DNA of 52,717 nucleotides from Sulfurimonas sp. SAG-AH-194-C20 (GTDB lineage: Bacteria; Campylobacterota; Campylobacteria; Campylobacterales; Sulfurimonadaceae): the NCBI RefSeq assembly GCF_029215975.1, contig NZ_JAEMVD010000005.1, positions 1-52,717 on the forward strand, given 5' to 3'. The notes beneath the pieces are model-generated. The model did no database searches, was not told the DNA's origin, and saw only the letters and a program-made list of their open reading frames with translations. The translations under genes and the position numbers were made by a program. This document shows, one piece after another, positions 1-8,586 of the stretch (within the stretch, counting starts at the first letter, position 1; the number at the start of each line of letters is the position of its first letter).

Positions 1-944
1 TATTTGTTCCTGTATTACTACTGCTAAGTAAAGAACAAGCAAAATTAGCTATTAAAGTATTACTAATTAGTTTTACAGCCTATGCACTTTTTAGCCTTTT
101 AATTCATGTAGGTTTAGTATCTATTCCTGGTAGTACAAGCGATAATCCTAGTGGAATATTGCGCTACTCTATTTCTACCCAATACATGGTAATAACTTCA
201 TTCTCAGCATTATTTATTTTTTTATATAAAGCAGAAAAAAGTACAAAACTATTTTATCTTGGAATGTCGATAGTATCTGTTTATGCTTTATCTGTTAATT
301 ATAGCAGAACATCACAGTTATCATTTCTTTTGACAGCACTAATCTTTACAGCTATTTTTTTAAAGAATAAACAAAGTCTGAAGTTGTATGTTATCAGTTT
401 TATTATTATTGGTGTAAGTATAATTACTTTTTCTCAAAATGATAAAATAATGCAAAAATTTAATAATGTAATACCTGAGATTGAAAAAGCATATAATATC
501 GAAGTTTATGAGGGAAACTTTGGAGTCAGGCTTTATTTTAACAAAATAGGTCTTGAGATAATAAAAAATAATTTTTTCTTTGGAATGGGGCCGGTTGATA
601 ATAGAAATGAGTTAATCAAAAGAGAAGCTGAAGATAAACATTATAAAGAAAGAATAATCAAACACTTCCATAGTGAACACATGGAAATCTTAACGGCCTA
701 TGGTTTTATAGGCTATTCTTTGATATTCTCAGCAATAGTCCTTTTATTATATAAGCTGAGGGACGATAAACTTTATTTTAACATAGGTTTAAGTGTCTAT
801 TTAACACTCTTTTTTGTCTCTTTTGCAAATAAAACACTTGCATTAAAACCATTAAATTATGTATATATAATCTTTTTTGTACTTTTAAGTATTATTGCAT
901 ATAACAATGAGCAAAAGAAGTCTTTAACTGAAGGTGTAAAGTGA
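1..944 (+). CDS. O-antigen ligase family membrane protein, 5' end cut by window
   Basis: The reading frame is open from base 3 with no start, so the N-terminus lies outside the window. The first internal start-like codon, TTG at 159, is preceded by about 50 coding-looking codons and is probably not the true start. The visible part has several hydrophobic segments. A large periplasmic-looking loop carries GMGPVDNR and then HSEHMEILTAYGFIG, which matches the conserved His-containing loop of WaaL/O-antigen polymerase (Wzy_C) proteins. Family members transfer undecaprenyl-linked glycan to lipid A core, or polymerise it, at the periplasmic face. It overlaps the next glycosyltransferase by 4 bases (GTGA), which supports a shared polysaccharide operon. 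Ligase and polymerase cannot be told apart from this fragment. Confidence 0.75.
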   Translation, partial: FVPVLLLLSKEQAKLAIKVLLISFTAYALFSLLIHVGLVSIPGSTSDNPSGILRYSISTQYMVITSFSALFIFLYKAEKSTKLFYLGMSIVSVYALSVNYSRTSQLSFLLTALIFTAIFLKNKQSLKLYVISFIIIGVSIITFSQNDKIMQKFNNVIPEIEKAYNIEVYEGNFGVRLYFNKIGLEIIKNNFFFGMGPVDNRNELIKREAEDKHYKERIIKHFHSEHMEILTAYGFIGYSLIFSAIVLLLYKLRDDKLYFNIGLSVYLTLFFVSFANKTLALKPLNYVYIIFFVLLSIIAYNNEQKKSLTEGVK

Positions 945-1684
945 AAATAACTGCAAATATAATTACCCTTAACGAAGAAAAAAACATAGCTGAAGTAATT
1001 AAGTCAGTACAAGAAGTTTGTGATGAAGTTTTAGTCGTAGATTCATTCAGTAGTGATAAAACTTGTGAAATAGCAGAATCTATGGGTGCTAAAGTTATAA
1101 AGCAAGAGTATCTAGGCGATGGAGGACAAAAGGCTTTTGGTGCACCTTTGGCAAAATATGATTGGGTCCTAAGTATAGATGCAGATGAGAGACTTGATGT
1201 TAATGCACTGGAATCTATAAAATCTTTAGACCTTGAAAATAGTAAGTATGATGCATATAGTTTCGCTAGAAAAACATTTGTAGGAAAAAACTTTATAAAA
1301 CTTTGGTACCCAGATAGAGTGACTAGACTTTATAATCGTCAAGTATGTGCTTATACTACTGAGGGCGGACATGCAAAGGTTGATACTCAAAATATAAAAG
1401 ATTTAGAAGCAGATATGTTGCATTACTCTTATGAAAATTATTCTCACATGATAAAAACTTCGCATAAGTTTATTACACGTGGGGCAAGACTTGCTTATGA
1501 AGATGGTAAAAGAGCCTCATGTATCGACCCATTTATTCATGGAATAGGTGCTTTGTTTAAAACTTTAGTTTTAAAAGGTGGTGCTTTTCATGGAGTAAAT
1601 GGCTGGAATGTTGCAGTTATATCAGCATTTAGCTCTTACATGAAGTATGCACTCTTAATAGAATTAGAAGAAAATGATAAATAA
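941..1684 (+). CDS. Family 2 glycosyltransferase (WaaE/KdtX-like)
   Basis: This 247-residue protein starts at GTG, which overlaps the upstream TGA (GTGA). The N-terminus ITANIITLNEEKNIAEVI is the typical nucleotide-binding strand of GT-A family 2 enzymes. It is followed by VLVVDSFSSDKT and by the DXD-type metal site in LSIDADERL near residue 80. There are no membrane spans. The pattern resembles LPS core glucosyltransferases of the WaaE/KdtX group, which use UDP- or ADP-sugar donors in the cytoplasm. The position between an O-antigen ligase-like protein and a GT4 enzyme supports LPS or lipooligosaccharide assembly. Donor and acceptor cannot be read from sequence. Confidence 0.82.
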   Translation: MKITANIITLNEEKNIAEVIKSVQEVCDEVLVVDSFSSDKTCEIAESMGAKVIKQEYLGDGGQKAFGAPLAKYDWVLSIDADERLDVNALESIKSLDLENSKYDAYSFARKTFVGKNFIKLWYPDRVTRLYNRQVCAYTTEGGHAKVDTQNIKDLEADMLHYSYENYSHMIKTSHKFITRGARLAYEDGKRASCIDPFIHGIGALFKTLVLKGGAFHGVNGWNVAVISAFSSYMKYALLIELEENDK

Positions 1685-2753
1685 AAATATTTTAGAAATA
1701 TGTATGTCTCCTGATTTGGGTGGGCTTGAGCTTTATATGGCTAAGTCATCCCTTTTTTTAAATGACTGCTTTAATGTTACCACTGTTATAAATGAAGGCT
1801 CTAAATTAGAGGATTACTTTAAATCTAAGGTTGAGTATAAAATTCTTCAAAAGAAATCTAATATTTTTATGTTCTTAAGTGCAAGAAAGCTGGCTAAAAT
1901 CATCGATACAAAAGAGATAGAACTAATCCATCTGCATTGGACAAAAGATATACCATTTGTAGTTTTAGCAAAACTTATTTCACATAAAAAACCAAAAATA
2001 ATACAGAGTCGGCATATGACTATGACTCGCTATAAAGATGATTTTTACCATAACTTTTTGTATAAAAACATAGAGCTAATGCTTCCTGTTACAAAGCAGG
2101 TAAAAGAACAACTCATAAAGTTTATTCCTGAGTCTGTGAGACCAAAGCTCGAAGTGCTTTATGTAGGAAGTGATGAGTTAAAAAAGCAAGAACTATTGAA
2201 GCTTCAAAATAGTGGATTTCACATAGGAATGGTAGGAAGAATAAACAGGGAAAAAGGGCAACATTTACTTATAGAAGCAGTGTCTATACTTAAAAGTAAG
2301 GGTGTGACTGTTAATGCTCACATAGTTGGAAACCCTATGCAAGAAAGTTATCTTGAAGAGCTCAAAGCATTAGTGAAAGATAAAAAGCTTGAAGATAGAG
2401 TTTTTTTTCTCGGTTTTGTTAAAGAACCACAAGCTTTTTATGAAGCTTGTGATGTTGTTGTTTTAGCTTCTAAGAAAGAGACATTTGGTTTGGTCTTAGT
2501 TGAAGCGATGAAAGTAGGTGTTGCTGTGATTGGCTCAAATAGTGGAGGTGTTGTTGAAATAATAGATAACAAAAAAACAGGACTACTTTTTGAGTCACAA
2601 AATGCCAAAAGTTTGGCCGATAGTATAGAAGTTTTGTATAAAGATGAAACCTTGAAAAAGAGTTTAGCACAAGAAGGACAAAAAAAGAGTAATGTGCTTT
2701 TTTCAAATAAGGTGCAATTTCCTAAACTAGTAGAGATTATTACTAATCTCTAA
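1674..2753 (+). CDS. Family 4 glycosyltransferase (GT-B fold)
   Basis: This 359-residue protein overlaps the preceding gene by 11 bases. The N-terminal half has the MSPDLGGLELYM acceptor-side strand of GT-B enzymes. The C-terminal half carries GRINREKGQHLLIEA and the EX7E donor site in ASKKETFGLVLVEAM, followed by SNSGGVVEII. These are the GT4 (RfaB/PimA-like) signatures for retaining transfer from a nucleotide sugar. It probably adds a core or O-chain sugar, since it is the third consecutive gene of a polysaccharide operon. Its 3' end overlaps the convergent DXD sugar transferase by 11 bases, so no separate terminator fits between them. Confidence 0.83.
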   Translation: MINKNILEICMSPDLGGLELYMAKSSLFLNDCFNVTTVINEGSKLEDYFKSKVEYKILQKKSNIFMFLSARKLAKIIDTKEIELIHLHWTKDIPFVVLAKLISHKKPKIIQSRHMTMTRYKDDFYHNFLYKNIELMLPVTKQVKEQLIKFIPESVRPKLEVLYVGSDELKKQELLKLQNSGFHIGMVGRINREKGQHLLIEAVSILKSKGVTVNAHIVGNPMQESYLEELKALVKDKKLEDRVFFLGFVKEPQAFYEACDVVVLASKKETFGLVLVEAMKVGVAVIGSNSGGVVEIIDNKKTGLLFESQNAKSLADSIEVLYKDETLKKSLAQEGQKKSNVLFSNKVQFPKLVEIITNL

Positions 2754-3519
2754 GAAGAGACTCTCTATCTGCATGTATCCATTTGCCTTTTGGTTTATCT
2801 ATGTACTGAAAATACTCATTTGTAAAACTACCTTGAATCGCAGTGTATTTATAGAGTCGATTATTAACGGGTGTGTCTGCTATGGCTTGATTAAGAACAG
2901 TAGGTCCTGTTAGGCTAAAAACACCATCTTCTATTCTCTTGTTTTGTATGTTGTCTACTATGATTTTTAGAGCTTTATCTAAGATGAGACTGTTTGGAGC
3001 ACTTGCTATAAAATAGTTGTTCATAGTCCCGTGTTTTGTACGGATAAAGAGTTCTTTATCATCTTTTTTTATGATTTTCGAGAGAGGCCAAACTACATGA
3101 GCATCTATATCTAAATAGATTCCTCCATTATGGTTTAGTGTAAAAAGTCTCCAAAAGTCTGCCTGAGTTGCACCGTTTGTTAATTTCATAAATGCTTCAT
3201 AAGCCTCTTTTGAAGCGTTCTCCTTTAAAAAAAGCTCTCTATCTTCTGTGCTTACATAGTTATACTCATAGTCAAGACAAAAAAGTCTATTGCACAAATA
3301 GTTAAGGTAAACAGGCAGTGTAACTACATTTGTGTAGTTTGTCTGCCAGATGATTTTAGGAATTGTATGCTCCTGTTTAGTTACAAAAAATGGTTCTACA
3401 TGAAGAGGAATTATAAAGCGTTTTTTTGGAAAAATAAAATGAAAAATATAACTAAAAGCTTTTAAAATGTTTGCAAAAACCTTGATAAATCGGTTTGAAA
3501 ATAAAACAAGTATATTCAT
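2743..3519 (-). CDS. DXD-motif sugar transferase (Gly_transf_sug/Och1-like)
   Basis: This 258-residue protein has a hydrophobic patch around residues 10-35, then IPKIIWQTN, the characteristic opening of capsular/OCH1-type sugar transferases. It continues with ATQADFWRLFTLNHNGGIYLD and the DID metal-binding motif (GGIYLDIDAHVV) that contacts the nucleotide sugar. The ATG at 3519 has an AAGGAT ribosome site at a suitable distance. Proteins of this group add hexoses to capsule, LPS or glycan acceptors. It is transcribed toward the upstream LPS genes and probably belongs to the same surface-glycan locus. Substrate unknown. Confidence 0.78.
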   Translation of the reverse strand: MNILVLFSNRFIKVFANILKAFSYIFHFIFPKKRFIIPLHVEPFFVTKQEHTIPKIIWQTNYTNVVTLPVYLNYLCNRLFCLDYEYNYVSTEDRELFLKENASKEAYEAFMKLTNGATQADFWRLFTLNHNGGIYLDIDAHVVWPLSKIIKKDDKELFIRTKHGTMNNYFIASAPNSLILDKALKIIVDNIQNKRIEDGVFSLTGPTVLNQAIADTPVNNRLYKYTAIQGSFTNEYFQYIDKPKGKWIHADRESLLRD

Positions 3520-3609
3520 GGAAATCCTTAATTAAATGAAACTATATCTTATCAAAAATTTACTAAAAAAAAAGTTATGTAGTTTTGTTGACATTCTATC
3601 AGCTAAATT

Positions 3610-3647
3610 ATTATAGAATTACATTATAGAATTACATTATAGAATTA
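3610..3647 (+). repeat. Three tandem copies of a 13-bp promoter-like unit
   Basis: The unit ATTATAGAATTAC is present twice in full and a third time as ATTATAGAATTA, without interruption, ending 14 bases before the GTG start at 3662. Each unit contains TATAGAAT, which resembles an extended -10 element. The array could therefore provide up to three alternative start sites for the MsbA-like gene, or vary in copy number by slippage. Confidence 0.85.
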
Positions 3648-3661
3648 ATAAAAGAGAATAT

Positions 3662-5371
3662 GTGAAAAAAATTTTAAAACGTTACTTGCCTTATCTTAAA
3701 GAGTACAAGCTACAGTACTTCTTTGTTTTTATTGGTATTATTTTGACTGTGAGTGCTACTATAGCTACTGCTCAGATTATGAAACCACTTATGGATGATC
3801 TGTTTATCTCAAAGAAAGAGGAGATGCTTGCTTTTATTCCTCTTGGGCTTATTGGTATCTATTTTATAAAAGCCATTGGGCGTTATATTCAGTCTGTATA
3901 TATGCTCTATATTGGTTTGCATGTTGTAACACGATTTAGAGAGATACTTTTAGCGAAAATTATCTCGCTTGATATGGAGTTTTTATACATTAATCGTAGT
4001 GGAGAACTTATCTCTCGTATTACAAATGATATTAACCGGATTCAGTACTTTGTATCAAACATGCTTCCTGAGCTATTTCGAGAGTCTCTAACTGTTGTTG
4101 CCCTGATTTCATATGTCACATACTTAAACCCGCATCTTGCATTTTATGCACTTGTTGTTATGCCACTTATCATCTATCCACTTGTTCTCATCGCAAAAAA
4201 ACTTAAAAAATACTCACACCGTTCTCAAGCAAAAAATGCAGATGTAGTAACTCGTTTAACAGAAGTTTTTAACAACTCTGAGATTATTAAAGCAAATGCA
4301 ACTGAGAAGTATGAAGTTGAGCGTTTTAGTGTTCAAAACTGGCAGTTTTTTAAGATAAATATGAAATCAGTTTATGTAGGTGAGATAGTTTCCCCATTTA
4401 TGGAAATCATTGGGGCTTTAGGTTTAGCTGCTGTTATCTTCATAGGTGGTCGTGAGGTTTACGATGGCAAGATGAGTGTGGGTGAGTTTACTGCATTTTT
4501 AACAGCAGTTGGGCTTGTTTTTCAACCTATTCGCCGTATAGGCTCTATCTACTCTAAAGTTCAAGATGCAGTTGCAGCAAGTGAGCGTGTCTTTGACATA
4601 CTTGATACAAAAAGTAAAATAGTTGATGGGGATAAAGAACTCAAAGAAGATATTAAAAAGATTTGTTTTAATGAGGTAATGCTTAGTTATGAAGATGCTT
4701 ACGCACTTAATAATATAAACATCACTATTAAAAGTGGTGAGAATATCGCTTTAGTTGGGGATAGTGGAGGTGGAAAATCTACTTTTATAAATATGCTTCT
4801 ACGTTTTTACGACCCTGATAGTGGATATATCTCTGTAAACGGAACTGATATAAAAGAGTTTAGAGGGGAGTCACTCAAGCATCATATTTCATTAGTATCT
4901 CAACGTATCTACATCTTTCAAGACACTTTAGCTTCTAATGTTGCTTATGGTCAAGAGATAGATGAGGAAAAAGTATATGATGCTCTGCGTTTAGCTGATG
5001 CAAGTGTCTTTGTGGACTCACTAGAAAATGGTATACATACACTTATGAGTGAAGCTGGAAGTAATCTTTCAGGTGGACAGCGTCAACGTGTTGCAATAGC
5101 TCGTGCGATTTATAAACACTCTTCTCTTATTCTCTTTGATGAGGCAACATCGGCTCTTGATAACGAGAGTGAAAAGCGTATTCAGATGGCGTTAGATGAG
5201 TACACAAAAGATAAAATAACAATAACAATTGCCCATAGACTTAGTACTATTGAGCATGCAGATAAGATACTTGTTATGCAAAAAGGTGCCATTGTCGCAA
5301 GTGGAACACATAAAGAACTACTGAAAAGTTCAGAAGTTTATCAGCGTTTAGCTGGAGAATTTGATGCATAA
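3662..5371 (+). CDS. msbA: MsbA-like ABC transporter (membrane and ATPase half-transporter)
   Basis: This 569-residue half-transporter has an N-terminal six-helix membrane domain (about 1-310). The C-terminal nucleotide-binding domain has Walker A GDSGGGKST near 366, Q-loop VSQR, signature LSGGQRQR near 469, Walker B LILFDEATSALD and H-loop AHRLS. Length and architecture fit MsbA, which flips lipid A-core across the inner membrane as a homodimer. The start is GTG at 3662. The adjacent LPS glycosyltransferase genes fit this role, but drug or glycan exporters of the same family (for example PglK-like) cannot be excluded. Expression is probably driven by the tandem 13-bp elements just upstream. 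Confidence 0.8.
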   Translation: MKKILKRYLPYLKEYKLQYFFVFIGIILTVSATIATAQIMKPLMDDLFISKKEEMLAFIPLGLIGIYFIKAIGRYIQSVYMLYIGLHVVTRFREILLAKIISLDMEFLYINRSGELISRITNDINRIQYFVSNMLPELFRESLTVVALISYVTYLNPHLAFYALVVMPLIIYPLVLIAKKLKKYSHRSQAKNADVVTRLTEVFNNSEIIKANATEKYEVERFSVQNWQFFKINMKSVYVGEIVSPFMEIIGALGLAAVIFIGGREVYDGKMSVGEFTAFLTAVGLVFQPIRRIGSIYSKVQDAVAASERVFDILDTKSKIVDGDKELKEDIKKICFNEVMLSYEDAYALNNINITIKSGENIALVGDSGGGKSTFINMLLRFYDPDSGYISVNGTDIKEFRGESLKHHISLVSQRIYIFQDTLASNVAYGQEIDEEKVYDALRLADASVFVDSLENGIHTLMSEAGSNLSGGQRQRVAIARAIYKHSSLILFDEATSALDNESEKRIQMALDEYTKDKITITIAHRLSTIEHADKILVMQKGAIVASGTHKELLKSSEVYQRLAGEFDA

Positions 5372-5997
5372 AATATCAGTAGCACAAGAAAATATGGAAC
5401 TAGATTATGCGAAATATTTAAAATACTCAAAACCGGGGTCGAGATATACTTCTTACCCAGGCTGTAGTGTTGTGTTTACCTTTAAAGAGGATAATGTGCT
5501 GTATTATATGGAGTATCTTAAACGTGAAGTGATTCAGATGCACTTTAGTGGTAGAGCCCTGTTCTCTATCATGCAGTACACTATAGACTCTTTAACAAAA
5601 ATGGCTATAAAATGATAGGAATGGATCACTTTGCAAAACCTGAATATGAGCTTTTTACAGCGATAGAAAAAGGCGAATTTCAGAGAAACTTTCAAGGATA
5701 CACTACTAAAGATGGTGCAGCCTTAAAAAGATATGCTTTCGAATGAAGCTTATGAGTAATTTTAAGTTAGATATTAAAAGATTTGATAAGCAATTTGGGG
5801 TAGAATTCAGTAGATACTTTGCAGATGCGATTATAACTTTAAAACCGTTCGTAGAAAATGGTTTGATAATTATGGATGAGAGTAAAATAGAGTGTTCTCA
5901 AACAGGAACACTTTTAGTTAAAAATATTGCGATGGTGTTTGATACTTATAAGTATCAACACAGTGTTAGTAAAAAAACTTTTTCAAAAACGGTGTAA
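5364..5997 (+). pseudogene. hemN: Decayed hemN (oxygen-independent coproporphyrinogen III oxidase)
   Basis: Three short fragments in three frames read in order as HemN. Fragment 1 (5364-5615) contains KYSKPGSRYTSYP, the HemN N-terminus, then jumps to pieces resembling later parts. Fragment 2 (5612-5746) reads [20 protein letters not shown] and then [11 protein letters not shown], the HemN middle. Fragment 3 (5743-5997) reads [14 protein letters not shown] and then TGTLLVKNIAMVFDTY, the HemN C-terminus. The whole covers about 210 codons against roughly 450 in the family. The radical-SAM CxxxCxxC cluster motif is gone, and there are two frame changes (near 5602 and 5720-5743). Heme synthesis must rely on another copy or enzyme outside the window. 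It overlaps the msbA stop codon, the usual operon spacing for an intact gene. Confidence 0.9.
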
Positions 5998-5999
5998 AT

Positions 6000-7280
6000 A
6001 TGAGCAAAATGATAGAAGATATATTTAGTTTTGAGACAATTCAAGATGATTGTGTAAAGTGTGGAAAGTGTATACCTGTCTGTACCATTCATAATGTAAA
6101 CGCAGATGAGGTAACGAGTCCTCGTGGTTTTATTGATTTGCTTGGTGCTTACAAGCGTGGGTATTTAGAACTAGATAAAAATGCAAAAGATATTTTTGAG
6201 TCATGTTTTTTATGTACTAACTGTGTTGAGGTTTGTCCAAAAGACCTTCCGGTGGACATGATAATAGAACAAGTTCGCTCAGACATAGCACAAAAGTTTG
6301 GTATCGCTTGGTATAAGAGAGCTTTCTTTTTACTGCTTCGTCATCGTTGGTTAAATGACATTGCGTTTAAACTCGGTTGGGCATTTCAGACTTGTGGATT
6401 TAAGATAAAAGGTGACATAGACTCTATGCACTCGCGTTTTAATCTACCTATCATTAAAACAGATAGACTAATGCCAAGTTTACGAAAGACTTCATTTTTA
6501 AATGCACACCCTGAAAATATTGACAACGGGTCTAAACGCAAGGTCGCGATATTTATAGGTTGTTTAGCGAACTATAACTTTAGAGATGTAGGTGATTCAC
6601 TTTTAGAGATACTCGAAGCTCTTGAGATAGATGCCTTCTTAGCGAAAAGTCAAAAGTGTTGTTCTGCTCCTGCTTACTTTACTGGAGATTTTGATACTGT
6701 TGATTCAAATGCGAAGTTTAACATTGAGTACTTTGAGTCTTTTAGCAAGGATGTTGAGGCTATTATCGTACCAGAAGCCACTTGTTCTGCGATGTTGAAA
6801 ATAGACTATGAACACTATTTTCATGACCAACCAGAGTGGAAAGCTCGTGCAAAAGCTATCATGACAAAAGTACATATGGCAACTGAATGGTTACAGCACA
6901 ACACTCAACTTGAAGCACTACTTTCTTCAAAAAAACAGATACCTAAAATAGTAACATATCATGATCCCTGTCATGCAAGAAAAATGCAGGGTATTTATGA
7001 AGAGCCTCGTAATTTAGTAAGAAAAAATTATAACATCGTAGAGATGAGTGATCCAAATGCTTGTTGTGGATTTGGTGGGATTACTATGCAGACTGAAAAG
7101 TATCACTTCGCAAAAGCTGCGGGAATTCCCAAAGCTGCTATGATAAAGCAAACGGGAGCAGAGATTGTCTCTGCTGAGTGTTCAGCTTGTCGTATGCAGA
7201 TAAACAACTCTATGGGAGTAGAGAGTAAGACAGTCTTTAAAAACCCTATAGAGCTAATCGCAGAGGCTCTTAAAGCATAA
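6000..7280 (+). CDS. (Fe-S)-binding CCG-domain protein (GlcF/LutA/HdrB-like)
   Basis: This 426-residue cytoplasmic iron-sulfur protein has two 4Fe-4S motifs near the N-terminus, CVKCGKCIPVC and CFLCTNCVEVCP. Two CCG (DUF3483-type) modules follow: one around QKCCSAPAYFTGD and one with DPCHARKMQG and ACCGFGG. The same architecture occurs in glycolate oxidase GlcF, lactate oxidase LutA and heterodisulfide-reductase-like subunits, which pass electrons from a flavoprotein. No flavoprotein partner is adjacent, so the substrate is unknown. The gene sits two bases after the hemN fossil and overlaps lgt by one base (TAATG), so it is probably co-transcribed with lgt. Confidence 0.82.
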   Translation: MSKMIEDIFSFETIQDDCVKCGKCIPVCTIHNVNADEVTSPRGFIDLLGAYKRGYLELDKNAKDIFESCFLCTNCVEVCPKDLPVDMIIEQVRSDIAQKFGIAWYKRAFFLLLRHRWLNDIAFKLGWAFQTCGFKIKGDIDSMHSRFNLPIIKTDRLMPSLRKTSFLNAHPENIDNGSKRKVAIFIGCLANYNFRDVGDSLLEILEALEIDAFLAKSQKCCSAPAYFTGDFDTVDSNAKFNIEYFESFSKDVEAIIVPEATCSAMLKIDYEHYFHDQPEWKARAKAIMTKVHMATEWLQHNTQLEALLSSKKQIPKIVTYHDPCHARKMQGIYEEPRNLVRKNYNIVEMSDPNACCGFGGITMQTEKYHFAKAAGIPKAAMIKQTGAEIVSAECSACRMQINNSMGVESKTVFKNPIELIAEALKA

Positions 7281-8059
7281 TGGAGTACTTTGTATGGAGT
7301 GCTAGTCCGATAGCTTTCTCTCTTGGTCCTTTTACTGTTTTTTGGTATGGGATTTTATTTGCTGCTTCTATCCTTTTAGGTTTAGAGTTTATGAAATGGG
7401 CTTTTAAACTTGAAGGAAAAGATGAAGCTGTATTAGAGCCACTTTTTCTTTACACTGTTGTAGGTATTGTAGTGGGTGCTAGACTTGGACATTGTCTCTT
7501 TTATGACCCTGCATTTTATCTTGCACACCCTTTGAAAATATTCGCTGTATGGGAGGGTGGTCTTGCTTCTCATGGCGGAGGGCTTGGTGCTATTTTAGCC
7601 TTGTACTTTGGTTCTAAAAAGTATAAGATGGATTTTTTATGGCTTGTAGACAGACTCATCGTTCCTACGGCACTTTTTGGATTTTTGGTACGTATGGGTA
7701 ACTTTATGAACTCTGAGATTGTAGGACTACCTAGCGATGTTTCATGGGCAGTAGTTTTTACTAAAGTAGACAGCTTACCTCGTCATCCTGCACAGCTTTA
7801 TGAAGCTTTTTCTTACCTAGCTATTTTTATATTACTTTTTAGTATTTACAAGTTTTCAAAGGCAAAGGTGAAGCCGGGTATGATGTTTGGAATTTTCCTA
7901 ACACTTGTCTTTTTTGCACGTTTCCTTGTAGAGTTTGTGAAGGTAAAACAGGCTGACTATGATACTTCTTTTTTGATGATGAGTACAGGTCAAGCTTTAA
8001 GCATACCATTTTTTCTTGTAGGTCTTGGATTTATCATTTGGAGTTTGAAAAAAGCATAA
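7280..8059 (+). CDS. lgt: Prolipoprotein diacylglyceryl transferase
   Basis: This 259-residue polytopic inner-membrane enzyme moves diacylglycerol from phosphatidylglycerol to the lipobox cysteine, the first step of lipoprotein maturation. The sequence shows SPIAFSLGPFTVFWYG at the start, GGLASHGGGLGA, the Lgt signature region DRLIVPTALFGFLVRMGNFMNSEIVG, and PRHPAQLYEA near the C-terminal third. Seven hydrophobic segments are visible. Length is normal. The start ATG shares its A with the upstream TAA. Confidence 0.95.
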   Translation: MEYFVWSASPIAFSLGPFTVFWYGILFAASILLGLEFMKWAFKLEGKDEAVLEPLFLYTVVGIVVGARLGHCLFYDPAFYLAHPLKIFAVWEGGLASHGGGLGAILALYFGSKKYKMDFLWLVDRLIVPTALFGFLVRMGNFMNSEIVGLPSDVSWAVVFTKVDSLPRHPAQLYEAFSYLAIFILLFSIYKFSKAKVKPGMMFGIFLTLVFFARFLVEFVKVKQADYDTSFLMMSTGQALSIPFFLVGLGFIIWSLKKA

Positions 8060-8067
8060 AGACTTCT

Positions 8068-8556
8068 CTAACGATGATGCCTATGCTTCTTCTTGTCTTT
8101 GTTAACAGACTTTTTCCAAAAATGATTTACTGCCCAAAAAGCACTTAAAGAACCAATAACAGAGAAGAAAAAAGTTCCTAGATAAAGAGGAATAAAAATA
8201 TCATCAAGATTCTCTTTAAACCACTCTATACTCATCGCAACATCACTAATCTCACTTCCTATAAAAAATGAACCTGTTAAGTACTCCATATAGTACATAG
8301 GAGGCATAGTAAAAGGATTGCTTAACCAACACATAGCAAGAGCGATGGGGACATTAAACCTAAAGACTGGCATGAAAGCCAAGACTAATGCCATCTGCAT
8401 AGGCATAGGAATAAAAGCTATAAAAATCCCTAGGAATACACCCCGACTTATCATTTTTCGGTTAGCTTGTAAAAATTCTGGAGGTATTTTTGATTTTTTT
8501 ATAAAAGCTTTGAGTTTATCGCTTTGTGTGGTTTTTTTAAGGGCTTTTCTTAGCAT
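8068..8556 (-). CDS. DUF2062 small membrane protein
   Basis: This 162-residue protein has the DUF2062 pattern: a basic N-terminus, MISRGVFLGIFIAFIPMPMQMALVLAF, a second helix with ALAMCWLSNPFTMPPMYYMEYLTGSFFIG, and a C-terminal helix before a Lys/His-rich tail (KDKKKHRHHR). The family is widespread and its function is not established. A perfect TATAAT lies only one base upstream of the ATG at 8556, so either that hexamer is not the used promoter or translation starts further in; no better in-frame start is obvious. It converges on lgt with an 8-base gap. Confidence 0.75.
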   Translation of the reverse strand: MLRKALKKTTQSDKLKAFIKKSKIPPEFLQANRKMISRGVFLGIFIAFIPMPMQMALVLAFMPVFRFNVPIALAMCWLSNPFTMPPMYYMEYLTGSFFIGSEISDVAMSIEWFKENLDDIFIPLYLGTFFFSVIGSLSAFWAVNHFWKKSVNKDKKKHRHHR

Positions 8557-8586
8557 AATTATAATTCTTAATGTAGTTTTTTAGAA

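Noticed and set aside
159..161. TTG at 159 as the true start of the ligase-like gene
   Set aside because: The same frame is open and protein-like back to the window edge, so the gene is simply cut.
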